This document shows positions 47,861-60,962 of a stretch of 64,000 bases of DNA, in pieces. The position numbers were made by a program, and so were the translations under genes. Below the pieces are notes generated by a model, which searched no databases, was not told where the DNA came from, and was given only the letters and a program-made list of their open reading frames with translations. Every line of letters begins with the position of its first letter. Within the stretch, counting starts at the first letter, position 1. The stretch comes from Dimorphilus gyrociliatus (taxonomy: Eukaryota > Annelida > Polychaeta > Dinophilidae), in contig CAJFCJ010000020.1 of NCBI GenBank assembly GCA_904063045.1, positions 186,001 through 250,000 of the forward strand, read 5' to 3'.

Positions 47861-49639
47861 TCTATACTGTTCGTACCATTTAGTGCAGAGGAAAATATTT
47901 CTTACTTAACTGCTACCCTGTAAACCTTTCCCACCTCTCGAAATTCCCCACCCTCCACCCATTCTTTCTTTTTTTTTTTCATCCATCTTTTCTCTGGCTG
48001 CTTCTTGTTTATTTTCGTTCGCTTTCTCTTTCCTGGAGTGGTTTATTGGTAGAAGATATGTTTTCTATAAACTAGTTACTCTGTTAGAATTATCGAGTGA
48101 AAAATGATATTATAGATTTCTGATTGCCAGCGTTTCTAAGCAAATCAATATAGATCACTATGAATATATAAAAGAATATGGATAGCAAAGGATAGTTTTA
48201 TGGATGTATTCGGCAAATAGGCAAGAAAAGAAGTTTCTTTCTTCTCTTACCATGCTATATAGTAGGCAAAAATATTAACGAAAGCGTCGATCTTGTTCGC
48301 ACTCAACGATGCTCCTGGGAATTCGTTGCAAAACTTCTATCAAGACGGGCGTCACGTTCTATAAACAAGTTACTGGCGAGACCCTATTTCAAAGACACTC
48401 GGATTTATATAGTATATTCGCCTTTATGCCTCCATACATGTTCTCATTTATTCCGTAGACGCTCTCCTTTCCAGGACGTTTTGAAATCCGATTAGTAGTT
48501 AATGTAATTATTACTCTCGTCCTCTGATCCTTTGGGAGCTCTCTGGCGATTTACAGTTACCTTACCGATTCTTAGTTGTTTTTTTTTATAAATTCGTTTA
48601 ACGACATACTATTTTTATTCGTTATGCTATTTTTAGAAGACCGGCGTCTCGCTGATCTATATTTAGCCTTATAGTCGTGGACTGGGTGATTACGGTAATT
48701 TTCAGTTGGTAAACGGAGAGCAAATAATGTTTTTTCCATTAGCCGACCTTTACTCGTTTCGCTTAGTCAGATAGTAGCTTTTAAAAAAATGAATTAATTA
48801 ACAGTTAATTGAATAGATTATTTTACTAGGATATGGGTAGTTAGGGCGGAATAGGAAGAGTTACAGAGGAAGGACGATCGCCCGATTATTTGCCGGTTCC
48901 CTCTCATCTTTACATAAATCCTACTTTCTTAAAGCCGAATAAGCCAAGTGAAGCCCGACGATCAATAGGAAAATAGGGCATAAACAACGAACTGTATGTG
49001 CTCAATTTTCTGTGATTTTCCTCAAAACAATATCGCCTCTTCTGTTGACAAGCCTTTTTTCATACAAACCATCGATTTTTTATCCTCTAGCGTTTGAATC
49101 GATTCATATTCTTGCGCTGGCGTATTCCGATAATATCTGCAATATAAAGTATGTAACTATTTACAGTATATAACTTTATACTTTTACATCTTTATATATT
49201 TGGGATATATATATATATGTTTAGTTTTCTCCTACAATAACAAAGTACTCTTTATTCAATACAACCTTTCTTTTTATAGAAATAAATATATAAAGATATA
49301 TAATGAATCCCTTTATACTTGTAGATATAAACGTAATAGACACGAAAAGTTTTGGCTGGATCATATATTATATGAAAACATAAAGAATATGTAGGGTTTT
49401 GCAAGTGTGCGTGTGTTTCTGAGTGTGTGAGTGTGTATATATATGTGTAAAGAGTTTAGTCTATTTTAAACATATGCATCTCGTTGTAAATGCTTTGGGG
49501 TATTATTCCTTCAATGGAAACAGATTTAATCCCATTCCTATTAGTGTTACGTTGAGTAATGATTGATGACTAATCGATTGGTCGATGCCAGTGCTTTATA
49601 GAAAAGGCCTGACTCGATTAAGAAAATGAAATATCAGAA

Positions 49640-49950
49640 TTCCGATCCGCCCGCCTCTCCCCCTTTCTCTTTCTCTCTCGCTCTCTCTCTCTCTCACTCG
49701 CTCTCATTTCACCCTCTTCTCCTATTCTCTCGCACTCCCTTAATTTCTATCTCTATTTCTCTTTTATTCTTTCGTTCTATCTGAATTCCCCTTTTCCGCT
49801 CTCTCTTTTCTCTTCTCTTTTTCTGCCTTTCTGCCTTTCTGCCTTTCTGCCTTTCTGCATCTATGCCTTTCTGCCTTTCTCATCCTTTTTAACTATTTCT
49901 CCATTTATCAAACTGTTTCTTTATTTTATTCCCTCATTTCAAGTTGTATC
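49640..49950. repeat. Polypyrimidine tract with TTTCTGCC minisatellite
   Basis: Strongly C/T-biased for about 300 bp. It contains (CT)n-type stretches and a minisatellite of unit TTTCTGCC, in about five near-perfect copies plus two degenerate ones at 49820-49879. Confidence 0.9.
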
Positions 49951-49958
49951 TTCCTTTC

Positions 49959-49994
<36 letters not shown>

Positions 49995-50734
49995 TTTTAT
50001 CTACATAAATTACCTCTCCCTCTTTTCTCATCACTTCGTGTAATATAAAAAAACAGCAGGAAATGTAATAAGAATCAATGATTACTTATTAATAGGAGCT
50101 GGGGACAAACATGGTTACCGCTTCAACTTTAATTAAAGCAGGGTTTAATTAACGTATTACGGCAAAGGAGTGTAAACGTCTCTGTAAAATAGTTTGCACA
50201 AGCAGAAATCGGACATCTGTTGCCTGTTTACAAAAGCAAGTAAAATTGTTTTTCTAAATATTCCCCCACCATGCAATTCGAACGTATTTGTTAGTAAATC
50301 TAGAAAGAGAAATGTCATTTTATACTATGCACAATCCATTAAAGAGTTGTATATACAGGGTTGGACGTAAATCAATGTTTCGAATACAACAACTAAAGAC
50401 AGCAATTTCAGTGACTTCCGCTTTTTAAATGAACTTCAATTTACGACCGTCTGTGTAGGTCTGGTCGCTTTGTTTACAAGCTGAAAAAATCTGATTACCG
50501 ACCATCAGTTGCAGCCGTGCAATGCACCTGTCCCCATTGCCGTGTCTGCGGGCTATTGCACACTTTATTTTTATTTCTGAAACGGCTTTGCTTTTATTTT
50601 CATAGCGGCTATAACGTTTGGTCAAATGCCAAATCCTTGCGCATACATATCCGCGCCTATTGTACCCTCTACTGTTGTTTTCTCCCTTGGTGGTAAGAGG
50701 AGAAGGATGCTATTTAACGATTTGTCGTATCAGC

Positions 50735-50743
50735 AGATGGCGC
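50735..50743 (+). promoter_or_regulatory. CTCF-like site (best match in window)
   Basis: CAGCAGATGGCGCTTC: the AGATGGCGC core with matching flanks. It lies in an otherwise gene-free stretch. Confidence 0.4.
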
Positions 50744-51709
50744 TTCTTTTATCAAATAATAAAAAAGTAACAGACTCAACTTTTTATATCTTTTATCCCT
50801 TACACCCTTATACGGTGTCGTTGTGAGAATACAAATTTACAAAAGAAAAATTGCTTTCTAACACGTAATTTTATTCAAAGTGAACAAGAAGAAACTCTCT
50901 AAACTATTTAAGTAAGTTTTAGCGTCTTTGTTTTCCGTGACTCTTGCTTCCTTTCTTGTTTTTCCATTATTAATGGAAAAGATTTGGGTCATAGTCATAG
51001 GGGTGAGAGGTAGAATATGAGGAAGAAATGCGGCATAAAGGATAATGTTGACTGGTCGCCGACCTTATTAAATTGATGGCATTCGAATGTTAAGAAGTAT
51101 TCGAACGTGACTGTTGAAGTAGCAAAGTCCCAATTGAACTAAATGCAAGTTCTCTTTTCGAGCTTATTTCTAAGAATTTATTCCCTTCTTGTCTTATTAT
51201 GTCAAATTTATCCATGTCCGTTCAGGTTTTGTAGATTTACTCCTAGATTTCTGCTTTCCGCCTTCTTCTTTAATCTATCGGTTCCTCTTCTTAGAAAAAA
51301 CACAAGCTACATAATTAATTATAATGACGATAGATATCTATACTTTGATGTTCAATAATGAAAGAACGATCACAGATTTGCAGACCAAATAATATTAAAG
51401 TTGATGAAATTTATTATTAGATTATAGGAAAACAGAACAAGTTATATATATAGTATATTTATCTCCTATAAGATAATATCAAAGAGATATGTATCATTTC
51501 TTTAAATAAGTGACCTTAAAGAAGCATCTGAAAAAAATGCGATAATATAAAAACTAATAAACTTCAATATAACATGAAGATAATACATCTATATGTAATA
51601 CACGCTATATTACTAGTATTATTATACATATATGTATGTATATAGTACAATAGAGTATGTAAATTAGCAATCATATGAACTCATAATTTTTATTTAATAT
51701 GCAATCTGT

Positions 51710-51790
51710 TATATGTATATATATACTGTATAGTGCATATATGCAATATATATATATATATATATATATTTACTGTATATAGCTTACATG
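51710..51790. repeat. TA-rich array
   Basis: Interrupted (TA)n with two ctgtata palindromic units. Confidence 0.85.
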
Positions 51791-52017
51791 TGTATTGTGC
51801 ATGCATATTTATTACAATATGCCTACAATTTCCAAAAACTATAACTTCATAAACGAGTTGTATACTTACTTATCTATTCGATATAAGTTGCTCTGATTAA
51901 CCTTCATATGTAGCCTTGCTTCATACAAAAAATGAATCCAATAACAATAGCTTGCCCTAACGCAGTCTGAATACGAAACTAATTTGTAAGAGATATATAA
52001 GTGATGTATCTCCTACC

Positions 52018-52092
52018 ATCTATATACTGTATACAGTATATCGTATACTATATACAGTATATACTGTATATATATATATATATATATATATC
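52018..52092. repeat. TA-rich array with alternating ctgtata/acagtata units
   Basis: Dense cluster of the inverted units, ending in pure (TA)n. It lies 290 bp upstream of the 7TM receptor start. Confidence 0.9.
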
Positions 52093-52381
52093 TTATATTT
52101 TCTCTATATATACCTCTTAATATAACTCTTCGCCGTCAAAATTAGAAAAATTGTCTGCTTGGATGATTATACAAAAGTACAGTTCTGCCCTTATTTTGTC
52201 AAACTGATGCCGTCCCTGGTATTTATGAAAAAAGTGTCTTTCCTTTCTAATTTCGTTTTCCTTGTCATTTGTTGGCTTTTTTGTCTCTGAATTAGAAATT
52301 AGACGGCGCAAAGAACATCACTAGGTGTCGTCGTCGGAACATTTTAACATTAAGGCGCTCGAAATTCTGTCGGGCGCAAAT

Positions 52382-53410
52382 ATGCTGAAAAACGAATCGG
52401 TTCCGCTAAGCAGCGACGATTCCTCAATCGAATGTCTCATTAAACGCGTTAATCTTCTCTTGGCTATAATTGCAATTGTGGTGCATTTCTTCTGCGCATG
52501 CGCATTTCTGGGTAAAAAGTTTAAGAAAGTCGCCGGAGTGAATTTCCTGATTGCTTTAAGTTCATCGATACAGTTGGTTTTTGCGTGTTATTTGATAAAT
52601 TGGATTACAGCAAACACTGGACTCAAGCTAACAGGCCAAAAGTTTGTTTGTCATATGCACGTCCTCATCGAAAAATCAGCATTATTTCTCTCAGTTTGGT
52701 TCTCAGTATGTTCATGTGTCGAAAGAGCAATCGCTTTGTCTTTTTATGACAGAAGTAGGAATTATTGTAGTAGCTCAAAGGTGAAAATTACTATATTTCT
52801 CTTATCTACCTTTGCATTAGTTATAAATTTAAATATTACAACAACCTTCGAATTACTTTTCTCAAAAAGTGCTAAAAGATACTTCTGCGTACAAGATATT
52901 GATCGTAATGTCGAGTATACTTTGGAATTCCTTCATCTAATATTCAATATTCTACTACCATACACCATTAGAATACTCTTAATAATTCTCCTCATTAAGA
53001 CTCTGCATAAGCACTCGAACACGTTACAAAGTCTTGATCCACAATTAACTGTTAGTATTTCAGACTTAGAACTTACCAGAAGTGTTTGCTGGTCAACTAT
53101 TTTTCACTTGTTTTTTGTTGCACCTAATCATTTTTTAAGAATACTTGCTTTTACTCCGAAATTTGATTTAATACGGCGTAAAAGGTATTTGCAAGGTTCC
53201 TTCTACACACTATTCATATTCAGTTTCTCGTCCCACCTCTTTTTTTATTTCTTGTTTATGAAAGCATTCAGGAAGAGCCTTAGAAGATTGTTTGTTAACT
53301 TGATTACGCTAAAAACGTGTCGTTGCCGAAAGAAAAAGCTAGTAAACAGTGATGGCTCGCTAATAGAAGACGCTAGAGTTATCAATTTAGAGAAAACAAC
53401 AGCTTTCTGA
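52382..53410 (+). CDS. Divergent class A-like 7TM G-protein-coupled receptor
   Basis: This is a single-exon frame; the first ATG (52382) gives 342 residues, with an N-glycosylation site near the start (NES). The frame stays open 57 nt upstream without an ATG. Seven hydrophobic segments are visible: TM1 LLLAIIAIVVHFFCACAFL, TM2 after NFLIALSSS, TM3 after FVCHMHVLIEKS with a Cys at the expected disulfide position, TM4 FLLSTFALVINL, TM5 LHLIFNILLPYTI (with the conserved Pro), TM6 WSTIFHLFFVAPNHFLRIL, and TM7 FSFSSHLFFYFLF followed by the FRKSLRRLF helix 8. The second loop has YFCVQD, completing the TM3 disulfide. DRY is replaced by VER, NPxxY is absent, and the TM2 Asp is missing. It may be a lineage-specific peptide- or chemo-receptor; the ligand is unknown. 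Confidence 0.75.
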   Translation: MLKNESVPLSSDDSSIECLIKRVNLLLAIIAIVVHFFCACAFLGKKFKKVAGVNFLIALSSSIQLVFACYLINWITANTGLKLTGQKFVCHMHVLIEKSALFLSVWFSVCSCVERAIALSFYDRSRNYCSSSKVKITIFLLSTFALVINLNITTTFELLFSKSAKRYFCVQDIDRNVEYTLEFLHLIFNILLPYTIRILLIILLIKTLHKHSNTLQSLDPQLTVSISDLELTRSVCWSTIFHLFFVAPNHFLRILAFTPKFDLIRRKRYLQGSFYTLFIFSFSSHLFFYFLFMKAFRKSLRRLFVNLITLKTCRCRKKKLVNSDGSLIEDARVINLEKTTAF

Positions 53411-53592
53411 AAGATTACTACTGGAAATTGGATATGTTCCCATTATATCGTGATCTTTATTGTTTATTTAAATATTTTTTATTGGGCTTATCAAATTATT
53501 AATGGTAACAAAACAACTCTGCATTTCTTATACTGTATATAAATTGTATGAATTGTTTAATTAAATGGGTGCTTTGTTTTATTCTAAGTAAG

Positions 53593-53598
53593 AATAAA
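53593..53598 (+). terminator. Candidate poly(A) signal of the 7TM receptor
   Basis: AATAAA 183 nt past the receptor's stop codon. Confidence 0.35.
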
Positions 53599-56500
53599 AA
53601 TATATTATTGCTCTTTCTAGAATTCAAAAGAAGGCAAAAGCGTGAAAGAAAAAATGTATCATCTTCTCTTCACTCTTGAAGGATTTTATACTATATACTT
53701 TTCTTCATCTTTCATCTTTGTAGTCTAACAATGTAAAGTCCTTTCCATACTATTTATCTACACTTTGAAATATGACAATTAAAATTATTATTTCTTTTTT
53801 CTAATAATTTATTTATAGAAACCTAAATGTGACCAAAGACCGAATAAAAATAACTTTGATCTTATAACTCCGCATTTGTATGCCCGGTTAGCAGCGTTTA
53901 TCCAACGCAATCTACCTAGATAGAATAAACTTTTTCTTCTCTTTTATCCCTTTCCTTTCCTAACGAAAATGGAAAACGAGATGAAGGGATTTTTTTCCTA
54001 TTAATAAACAGACTATATATATATATATATGTATATATATTTATATTCTTGATAAAACATACTTAATAATAACCTTCTCAATTCCTAGATAAAATAAAAA
54101 TAAAATAAAGCCAATTTTCATTTAAATAATGTCATTTGTTCCAGATATATAAATAATAAAGAGGTGTTTTTCTTTTAAAGGAGATTTGACTGTAATCTTT
54201 GGAATTAAAATTTTAAGAGGAAAACAAATTCGCTAAGGGATTAAATTTTCTCATAAAGACTAGCACTTGATCACTTTTGCAGGGTTATATGAATTTTCCA
54301 AGCTTTCACATTTTCTTAGATTATTCCTTCTATGGAATGGTGTTTCTTTTCCGCCTACAGCTCTTCCAACACATTATTTATTTATATATATACTGTATAA
54401 CTATATATATATATATCTATATACTGTATATGTATTACGTAAAAAAAATATAGCACATTTCCTATGAAACAAATATACATCAAAGTTTTGTATGAAAACA
54501 TAGGGGATTTCTATATGAAGCTTTATGATCAGATATATGAGGATTCGTGACTATGTCTCCTTTTTATGTAATGTGTACATTTTGTAATATATGTATGTAT
54601 AGCATATTTATAAAGTATATATGTAATTTATAAGAAGAAAAATTCTATGGCATGTGAAATAATTACGCCTACCTTGTGAGCAATTCATCTTATATCTCTT
54701 ATCGTTAATTCATAAATAACATACAAATCAGAGTGTTTTGTGGATACGGTAGTTTCATCTCTATAAAAATAGAATAAGAAACGTTCTAAATGTAGTCTTG
54801 GTGTATTATACTTGGAACGTCTTTATTAGTATGTGTTAAAAATACAACGTATCATTTGCTTCGTTCGATTCGGCATTCATATGAATAAAAAGATGCTCTA
54901 TTCTGCTTTTCGATGTCATATTCTCATGCCTCATTGACGTCATATTGCGTGTTTACTTATTTCATCGATCGACTAGATTTTTACAATATCAAAAAGAAAA
55001 TAAATAATAAAAAACAATCACGAGAAAATATTTTTAGATTTTATTAAAAGAGAGTAGAACAATTGATTTTATGAAAAACATTTTTCGTAATAGACCAAAA
55101 TATTCTAGTATGTAAATCTTTTCTCACTCGACAATTTCTTTTTGATATCGGCTTGTCTGGTGAAATGGACTTGGAGATGACGATAGCTAATTAACAACTG
55201 ATGCCATAAGGTAAGTATTAAGTAAAAGGTGAAGAAGTTTCGATTTAACTTGGCTTATTGAAGCCGGTTTATTTCCTTTTTCTGGTTAAATCATTTTGTC
55301 TTAATAATCTAATTCGTATACAATTTTAGTATGACATTTCTTTATATAATAGAGGAAAATAGCCTCCAGTTTTTTTCTTTTCATTTTCACCCTCTAGAAT
55401 ATCAAAATTATTTTAATAATGTAAAAACAAGATATTTATCTCAACACTACGGTTTCGAATGAATATATGAAGAATCGACTAACGAAATCAATATACCAAC
55501 TATAGATAATTTTTCCTTGCTGGATCATTGAACTTGCAGACAACTTTTTACAACTCAACAACTCCTGTATAGAGTCTGTCAAGTGGAATTTCTTTCTAGT
55601 CCAAAGCATACACCTGCTATTTTTATCTTTCCCTTGTAGACTTTATTGAAGCAATAATTATTCAATTAGATATAATTCCGATCGGCTATGGAAAACGAAG
55701 GTATATAATTTTTTAAACATAAAAACGTAGTAATTTTTTAATGTTATACCACTTTCGCGGGGATTATATGTTAAAGAGAAAGGTGCTTATTAATTCAATT
55801 ACTCTAACTTTCTCATTAATAAAGAGAAATATAACAATATTTATGAGAGTGTGGCTTGTAAACGCCATTTTAAAACCTTTTACCATTGATGATTCCAGAA
55901 GTGGAATTTAAGAAAACGATCATCTCGAGTGAAATAAGCTTTTCTCTAAATGCAACAAAAGCCTATTCTAGACTCTTGATGTAATCTAAATAATAAAAAA
56001 AAAAGACTGTTTTACCAAGAAACTACATTCAATTACCTAATGACGTCAACAACTTTCTTATTTTACTATTCAATAAATAGAAATTTTTGCCTCTCTATTC
56101 TTGATTTAATGAAAAATCTTTAATAAAATAGTCTAATATAAAAAATTAACTTTATCTATAATAAAAAATGAAAAAAAGAGAAACAATAAAACAAATTACA
56201 TATATAAATAATACAGAAATTAATTAAAAAAATAGATAAATTCGAATAGAAATATATTTTTTCTGAAAACAGAAGCTAGATGCAGCTGTGTAATATTGAT
56301 TAATAATTCTTTAAATTAATATAGGAGCTAATAAATCTTGCGATAGATAGATAGAAAGATCGTTTTATATAGTGTATCTTTTAAACAATAGACAATATTA
56401 CGCAATATATATTGTTTATACAAAAGGTGATGTACCTGTACGAATATATCTAAATAGAGGAATGGAACACAAAAGAAATATATTGTATATACTGTATATT

Positions 56501-58650
56501 TTTTATATAGTTTTTATTGGTGAACAAAGAATGTTACCGATATTAATTACTGTTTTTTATCACAATTTCTTTTATTGTCTCTGGAAAAAATATTATTGAC
56601 CGCATTAAATTTATGGAATAATTTATTAAGTTAACTAATACCTGATATGGATACTCATTATGTCATGAGAAGCTAGTCGTCTAAAATGACTGTAGTTGTA
56701 TTGGTCTGATGAAGATATTTTATCTATGCCATAGGCCAGTGGATGGACGTCACGTTTCGACATACTATATTTTACCAATGAGGCTAATTAAATTCTAATT
56801 TTAGCCGAAATATTTAAATAAAAACGCCCCTATTCTATGTCGATATTTTTGTGAATTTTTACTCGGTGATGTATTTAATTCAATTACTTTTTAATGATTG
56901 TTCTAAACGATCTATCCTATAAATAAGACAAAAATTTACAATGATTGACATTAAGACCTCTTAAGGTACCTAAATACTTATTAAGAGTCCCTTAAAACGG
57001 CAATAATATTCTATAAAAGATAAAAATCTGACATATTATATTTAAGATATATAATACAATCTACAGACACTTTCGTACGAATATGTATATATATATTTAT
57101 ATATTAGTATTTATATTTATGAATATATAAATATAAATATATTTTCTATATTTAGATAAAGATTCGTGTTTTTGTTTATATATCGTTATAAGATATACAT
57201 AACACCATATATACTACTTTGGTTGTTAACAATAAAATAAATTTAGGTCAGATAATATATTTTTAGACCATATAAAATATACGCAAATTAAAAGATATTC
57301 TCGGAGTTACTAATTCCCAAGGGCATAAGGATGCATTATAAATTGGGCAGGTATTAAGTTTCTAATATCACACTGCATTACCTATCTACTTTGCATAGTA
57401 TAGTCATCGATAACTTTTGCTTCTATCATTAGCAAATTTTCTGCCAAATAAGCTTTTTGCAGTTAAACAGAGACACATTTTTTTATTCATTTAGAGAAAT
57501 GAGAGCAAGTCTATTATTATAAAATTTACTTATAATTTACAATATATCTCATATTTACAAACCAGTATTTAATGTTGTGTATTACTTGAAATAGATTGAT
57601 CAGTATATGTATACATAATAAATGAAACTAGCCTTAGTTTGTAATGAACGCTAATTAGGACATTAAAGAAGAGTAAATTTTATTCTTTTTATTTCTATTG
57701 GATGCTAGACAGACGGTTTAAAATAGACTATTTCCGAATAGCTTTTAGTTTAGGGCTATATTCTATAAACGTAGGATCTTTCCTTCTTGAGGCGCTTCTT
57801 GATTATTTTCCTATACCTCATTTTCTTACTTTATGGCAATCTCTTTTTCTTAATTACAATCGCTTTTATTAATGATTCCCAACTCTCATTATTAGCCTGC
57901 AATATGGCATAATCAATAAGTGGCTAGTAATAATTATAAGCTTTTTAATAAGGAAATATAGAAAATTGATAATTATTTAGAATAGAAGGTTATAATTAAT
58001 TAATTTGTTGTTGATTTTTGATACCTTACAGCTGTTTAATTGTTTGATGCGTTTGTTCAACTTCCCTCTCAATATATCCCTGTAACTTTTTTCACTAATA
58101 TTTTTTACTGCTTTTCCCTCTGCCACCTATTTTTCCATCTGGACGGCGTACGTTTACAGTTGTATTTAGGAATTGATGCTACCTTCCTTATCTGCTGTAT
58201 GTCGGTATTATTTTCTCTATCCCTTCTTCTTCATATAAACAGAGCAGTTACTAGAAATAGGATGTGAAAGTCTTAATCAGCGCCTGCTGTAGCCTTTGTA
58301 GGAAAGGTTTTTTTATCAATCTCCTTTGATATTTGCTACTACCCTAACAATATCAGTACTAAATTCTCATAAAAAAACACAACTCCTGTTAAAAACATGC
58401 TGACCTGTTTCTCTGTAAGAGAAGCGTTTAAAAGCAGAATATATCTACTTTATTGAATTAATTAGTTCGCCAATTAACACACCCTCCGTACTAATTACTA
58501 ACTAGGGTCGAGATATTTAATTAAATTCCTCTTAGGATGAATAAGAACAATAGTTATTCCGAAATTTCAACAAATGCGTATAAAAATATATTTTAATCTA
58601 TATGCAGAATATGGCCGGAAGCTTCCTTAAATTAGTCAATTTCATGCTGT

Positions 58651-58659
58651 AGATGGCGT
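58651..58659 (+). promoter_or_regulatory. CTCF-like core variant
   Basis: AGATGGCGT, in gene-free sequence. Confidence 0.25.
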
Positions 58660-58889
58660 GAAATTCAATGGAAAATAAAGCAATTCTTTTACTAACAGTT
58701 ATGGTTAGTATCAAGATAATAAACGATGATAGAGGTTTATTCCTTTATGGAGGGTAGTTAATAAATCGTTCTTTCTGTTGCCGTTGTGCCCTGTTTTAAA
58801 AGGGGTTTTCGGTAAAATTACCCTGCTCTATATACATATACATATATCCTGCATAAATATCGTATTAAATTATATTATACTATATTATA

Positions 58890-58928
58890 TAAATATATAT
58901 ATATATTCTTTCTATATATATATAATAT

Positions 58929-58970
<42 letters not shown>

Positions 58971-58995
58971 TATAGAGAGAGAGAGAGAGAGAGAC
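58890..58995. repeat. Compound (TA)n-(GA)n microsatellite
   Basis: A long TA tract ends in TATACAGTATA and passes directly into a (GA)n tract. Confidence 0.9.
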
Positions 58996-60915
58996 AGTGG
59001 ATTAATATACTGTAGATAGAAAATCCTCTCTTCACAATATTTTGATCAAGCTGCAGTTCGTTTCTCTCAATTATAAAGTAATAAAGTGATAAAATTAGAA
59101 TCAATATATCCACTCTTCAGTCAATGTGAAAAGAATGCCACTTATTAGACTTTTCACTATGGAAATCAAAGCTTAAATTCCTTTTAGGAGGGACAAGGAC
59201 ACTTTTTAGATTTCGAATCAATAGTCAACAAATAAACGCATACAAAATTTATGTAATATGATTTATTACGTGCTCTTTTTAGAGCTTTAGGAATTAGAAA
59301 CAATCACTTCGATAAATAATTTTATCAGTTTTACCATTTCCATTCCGCTTCTTCTTTTAGTCTCCTTTCTTCGAGCTTTAATTTTAGATTTTTCTTTTTT
59401 CTTCAAGAGTAAATTATATAAAGACTTCAGGGTGAAATCATCTATCATGTAAGACGAAGAGAAATATGTTAAAAGAAAAAGAAGGGAGGAGAAAAGAAAA
59501 ATTGCCTTAGATTTTTTACCCTTATCTTATTGGCAAAAATGATTTTGGTATCAAAAAATTGATCTGGTTCGATATTTGCCTGGAAGATAAATTAAAATAA
59601 TTAGCCTACTACAACCCTTTCCATTTGCGTAATGACAAAAGTATTCAAGAGAAAATCTTTATTAATCTCTTGGCAATTACTTATTGGGCATTGTTAAAAT
59701 ACCGTATTAAGAAAATAGTCAGATATCTCAGTATATGTATAATCTAGTTGCTCTAAAAGGAGTATATAAATGGAAAACAAAAGAACGAAGACCCTCTTTG
59801 CTAAATTCCATTACATAGATCTCGCTGGGGGTTTTCATTCTATTTATTATGAAGAAAGAAGAGCAACAGTATATAAACACTAAATTACGTTTCGAGGATT
59901 CTATAAGGTATAGAATTTCTAAACGCCAAACTATGATTAGCTTGAAACGATAGGTAAATTATACTTGATAATAATTGCTTGAAATTATGTATATTTAATT
60001 CTTATAAACTGGCAATATTCATAGCAATTAAATAGAAGAAGATGACGTTCTTCATTAATGATTCGTAAGCAATTATCTCCATGATATTGTATTGATGGGT
60101 GATGAAGGTTTTTCATCATTACCTAATCTATCTAATCAATCTCTATTAATCAAAATTGCCTACTTTATACACTGACTAATAGAAATGCTCTCCACAAGAA
60201 AATCTCCCTCATAAAACAATCTCTTATTGCAAAAAAACAAGCGGCTTAGCCTTACTCTTACTAGTAATGCCATCAAGTTGACAACAAGGAAGTTAACAAA
60301 AAAATTTCACTCCACTTATAAGAAAAGGAGGTGGAGCCACTTGTACTTCTTTTAGACATAAAGAAATAATGTTACAAAGAGATTGCTATAAAAGATAAAA
60401 AAGAGAAAATAAAAAGAGAACTCACGCCTAAATTTATAAAAATAATATTTGTATATTCTCTTTTTATTCCTTTAAAAAAGGATTTTTTATCAAACGAGAC
60501 CTATTTAGCGTAAAGGATAGGGAATATATATTTAAATTGAGCAAAGAAAATCATCCCTTAATCTTTTTTCCGTATATTAGATTTATTTAGGAGTTTTTTT
60601 CTATAAGTCATCCAACTACTTAATAAAGTAGCTTGTAGAATGGAGCATGTACTTTAAAATAAACTATTCTTTGTTGTATACATTTAGAAGAATATAAACA
60701 TAAAAGAGGTGTAGATTGCGCGATTTGAATTCAGTATGTTTCATTCATAATCAATCCGGATATTATTAAAAAGGTTCAATAGGTCTAAAAATAAATTCAT
60801 TTACTCTATCGATATTTTCAGTGGCTTACTCAACCTTCAACCTCACCTGTCAATATTGGCATCATCACTCCTTAGCCTTCCAGAATATACGCAAGATTTT
60901 TCATTCGAATAGGAA

Positions 60916-60962
60916 ATAGAGAGAGAGAGATAGAGAGAGATAGAGATAGAGAGAGAGGGAGG
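60916..60962. repeat. (GA)n / GATA-interrupted microsatellite
   Basis: Tandem gagagata-type units on the plus strand. Confidence 0.9.

Larger units (their letters stand above)
46233..52381. other. Non-coding stretch between Kv and 7TM receptor genes
   Basis: No supported coding exon. It holds TA arrays at 47566-47860, 49962-49990, 51710-51790 and 52018-52092, a pyrimidine-rich tract with an 8-bp minisatellite (49640-49950) and a CTCF-like site (50735-50743). Confidence 0.45.
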
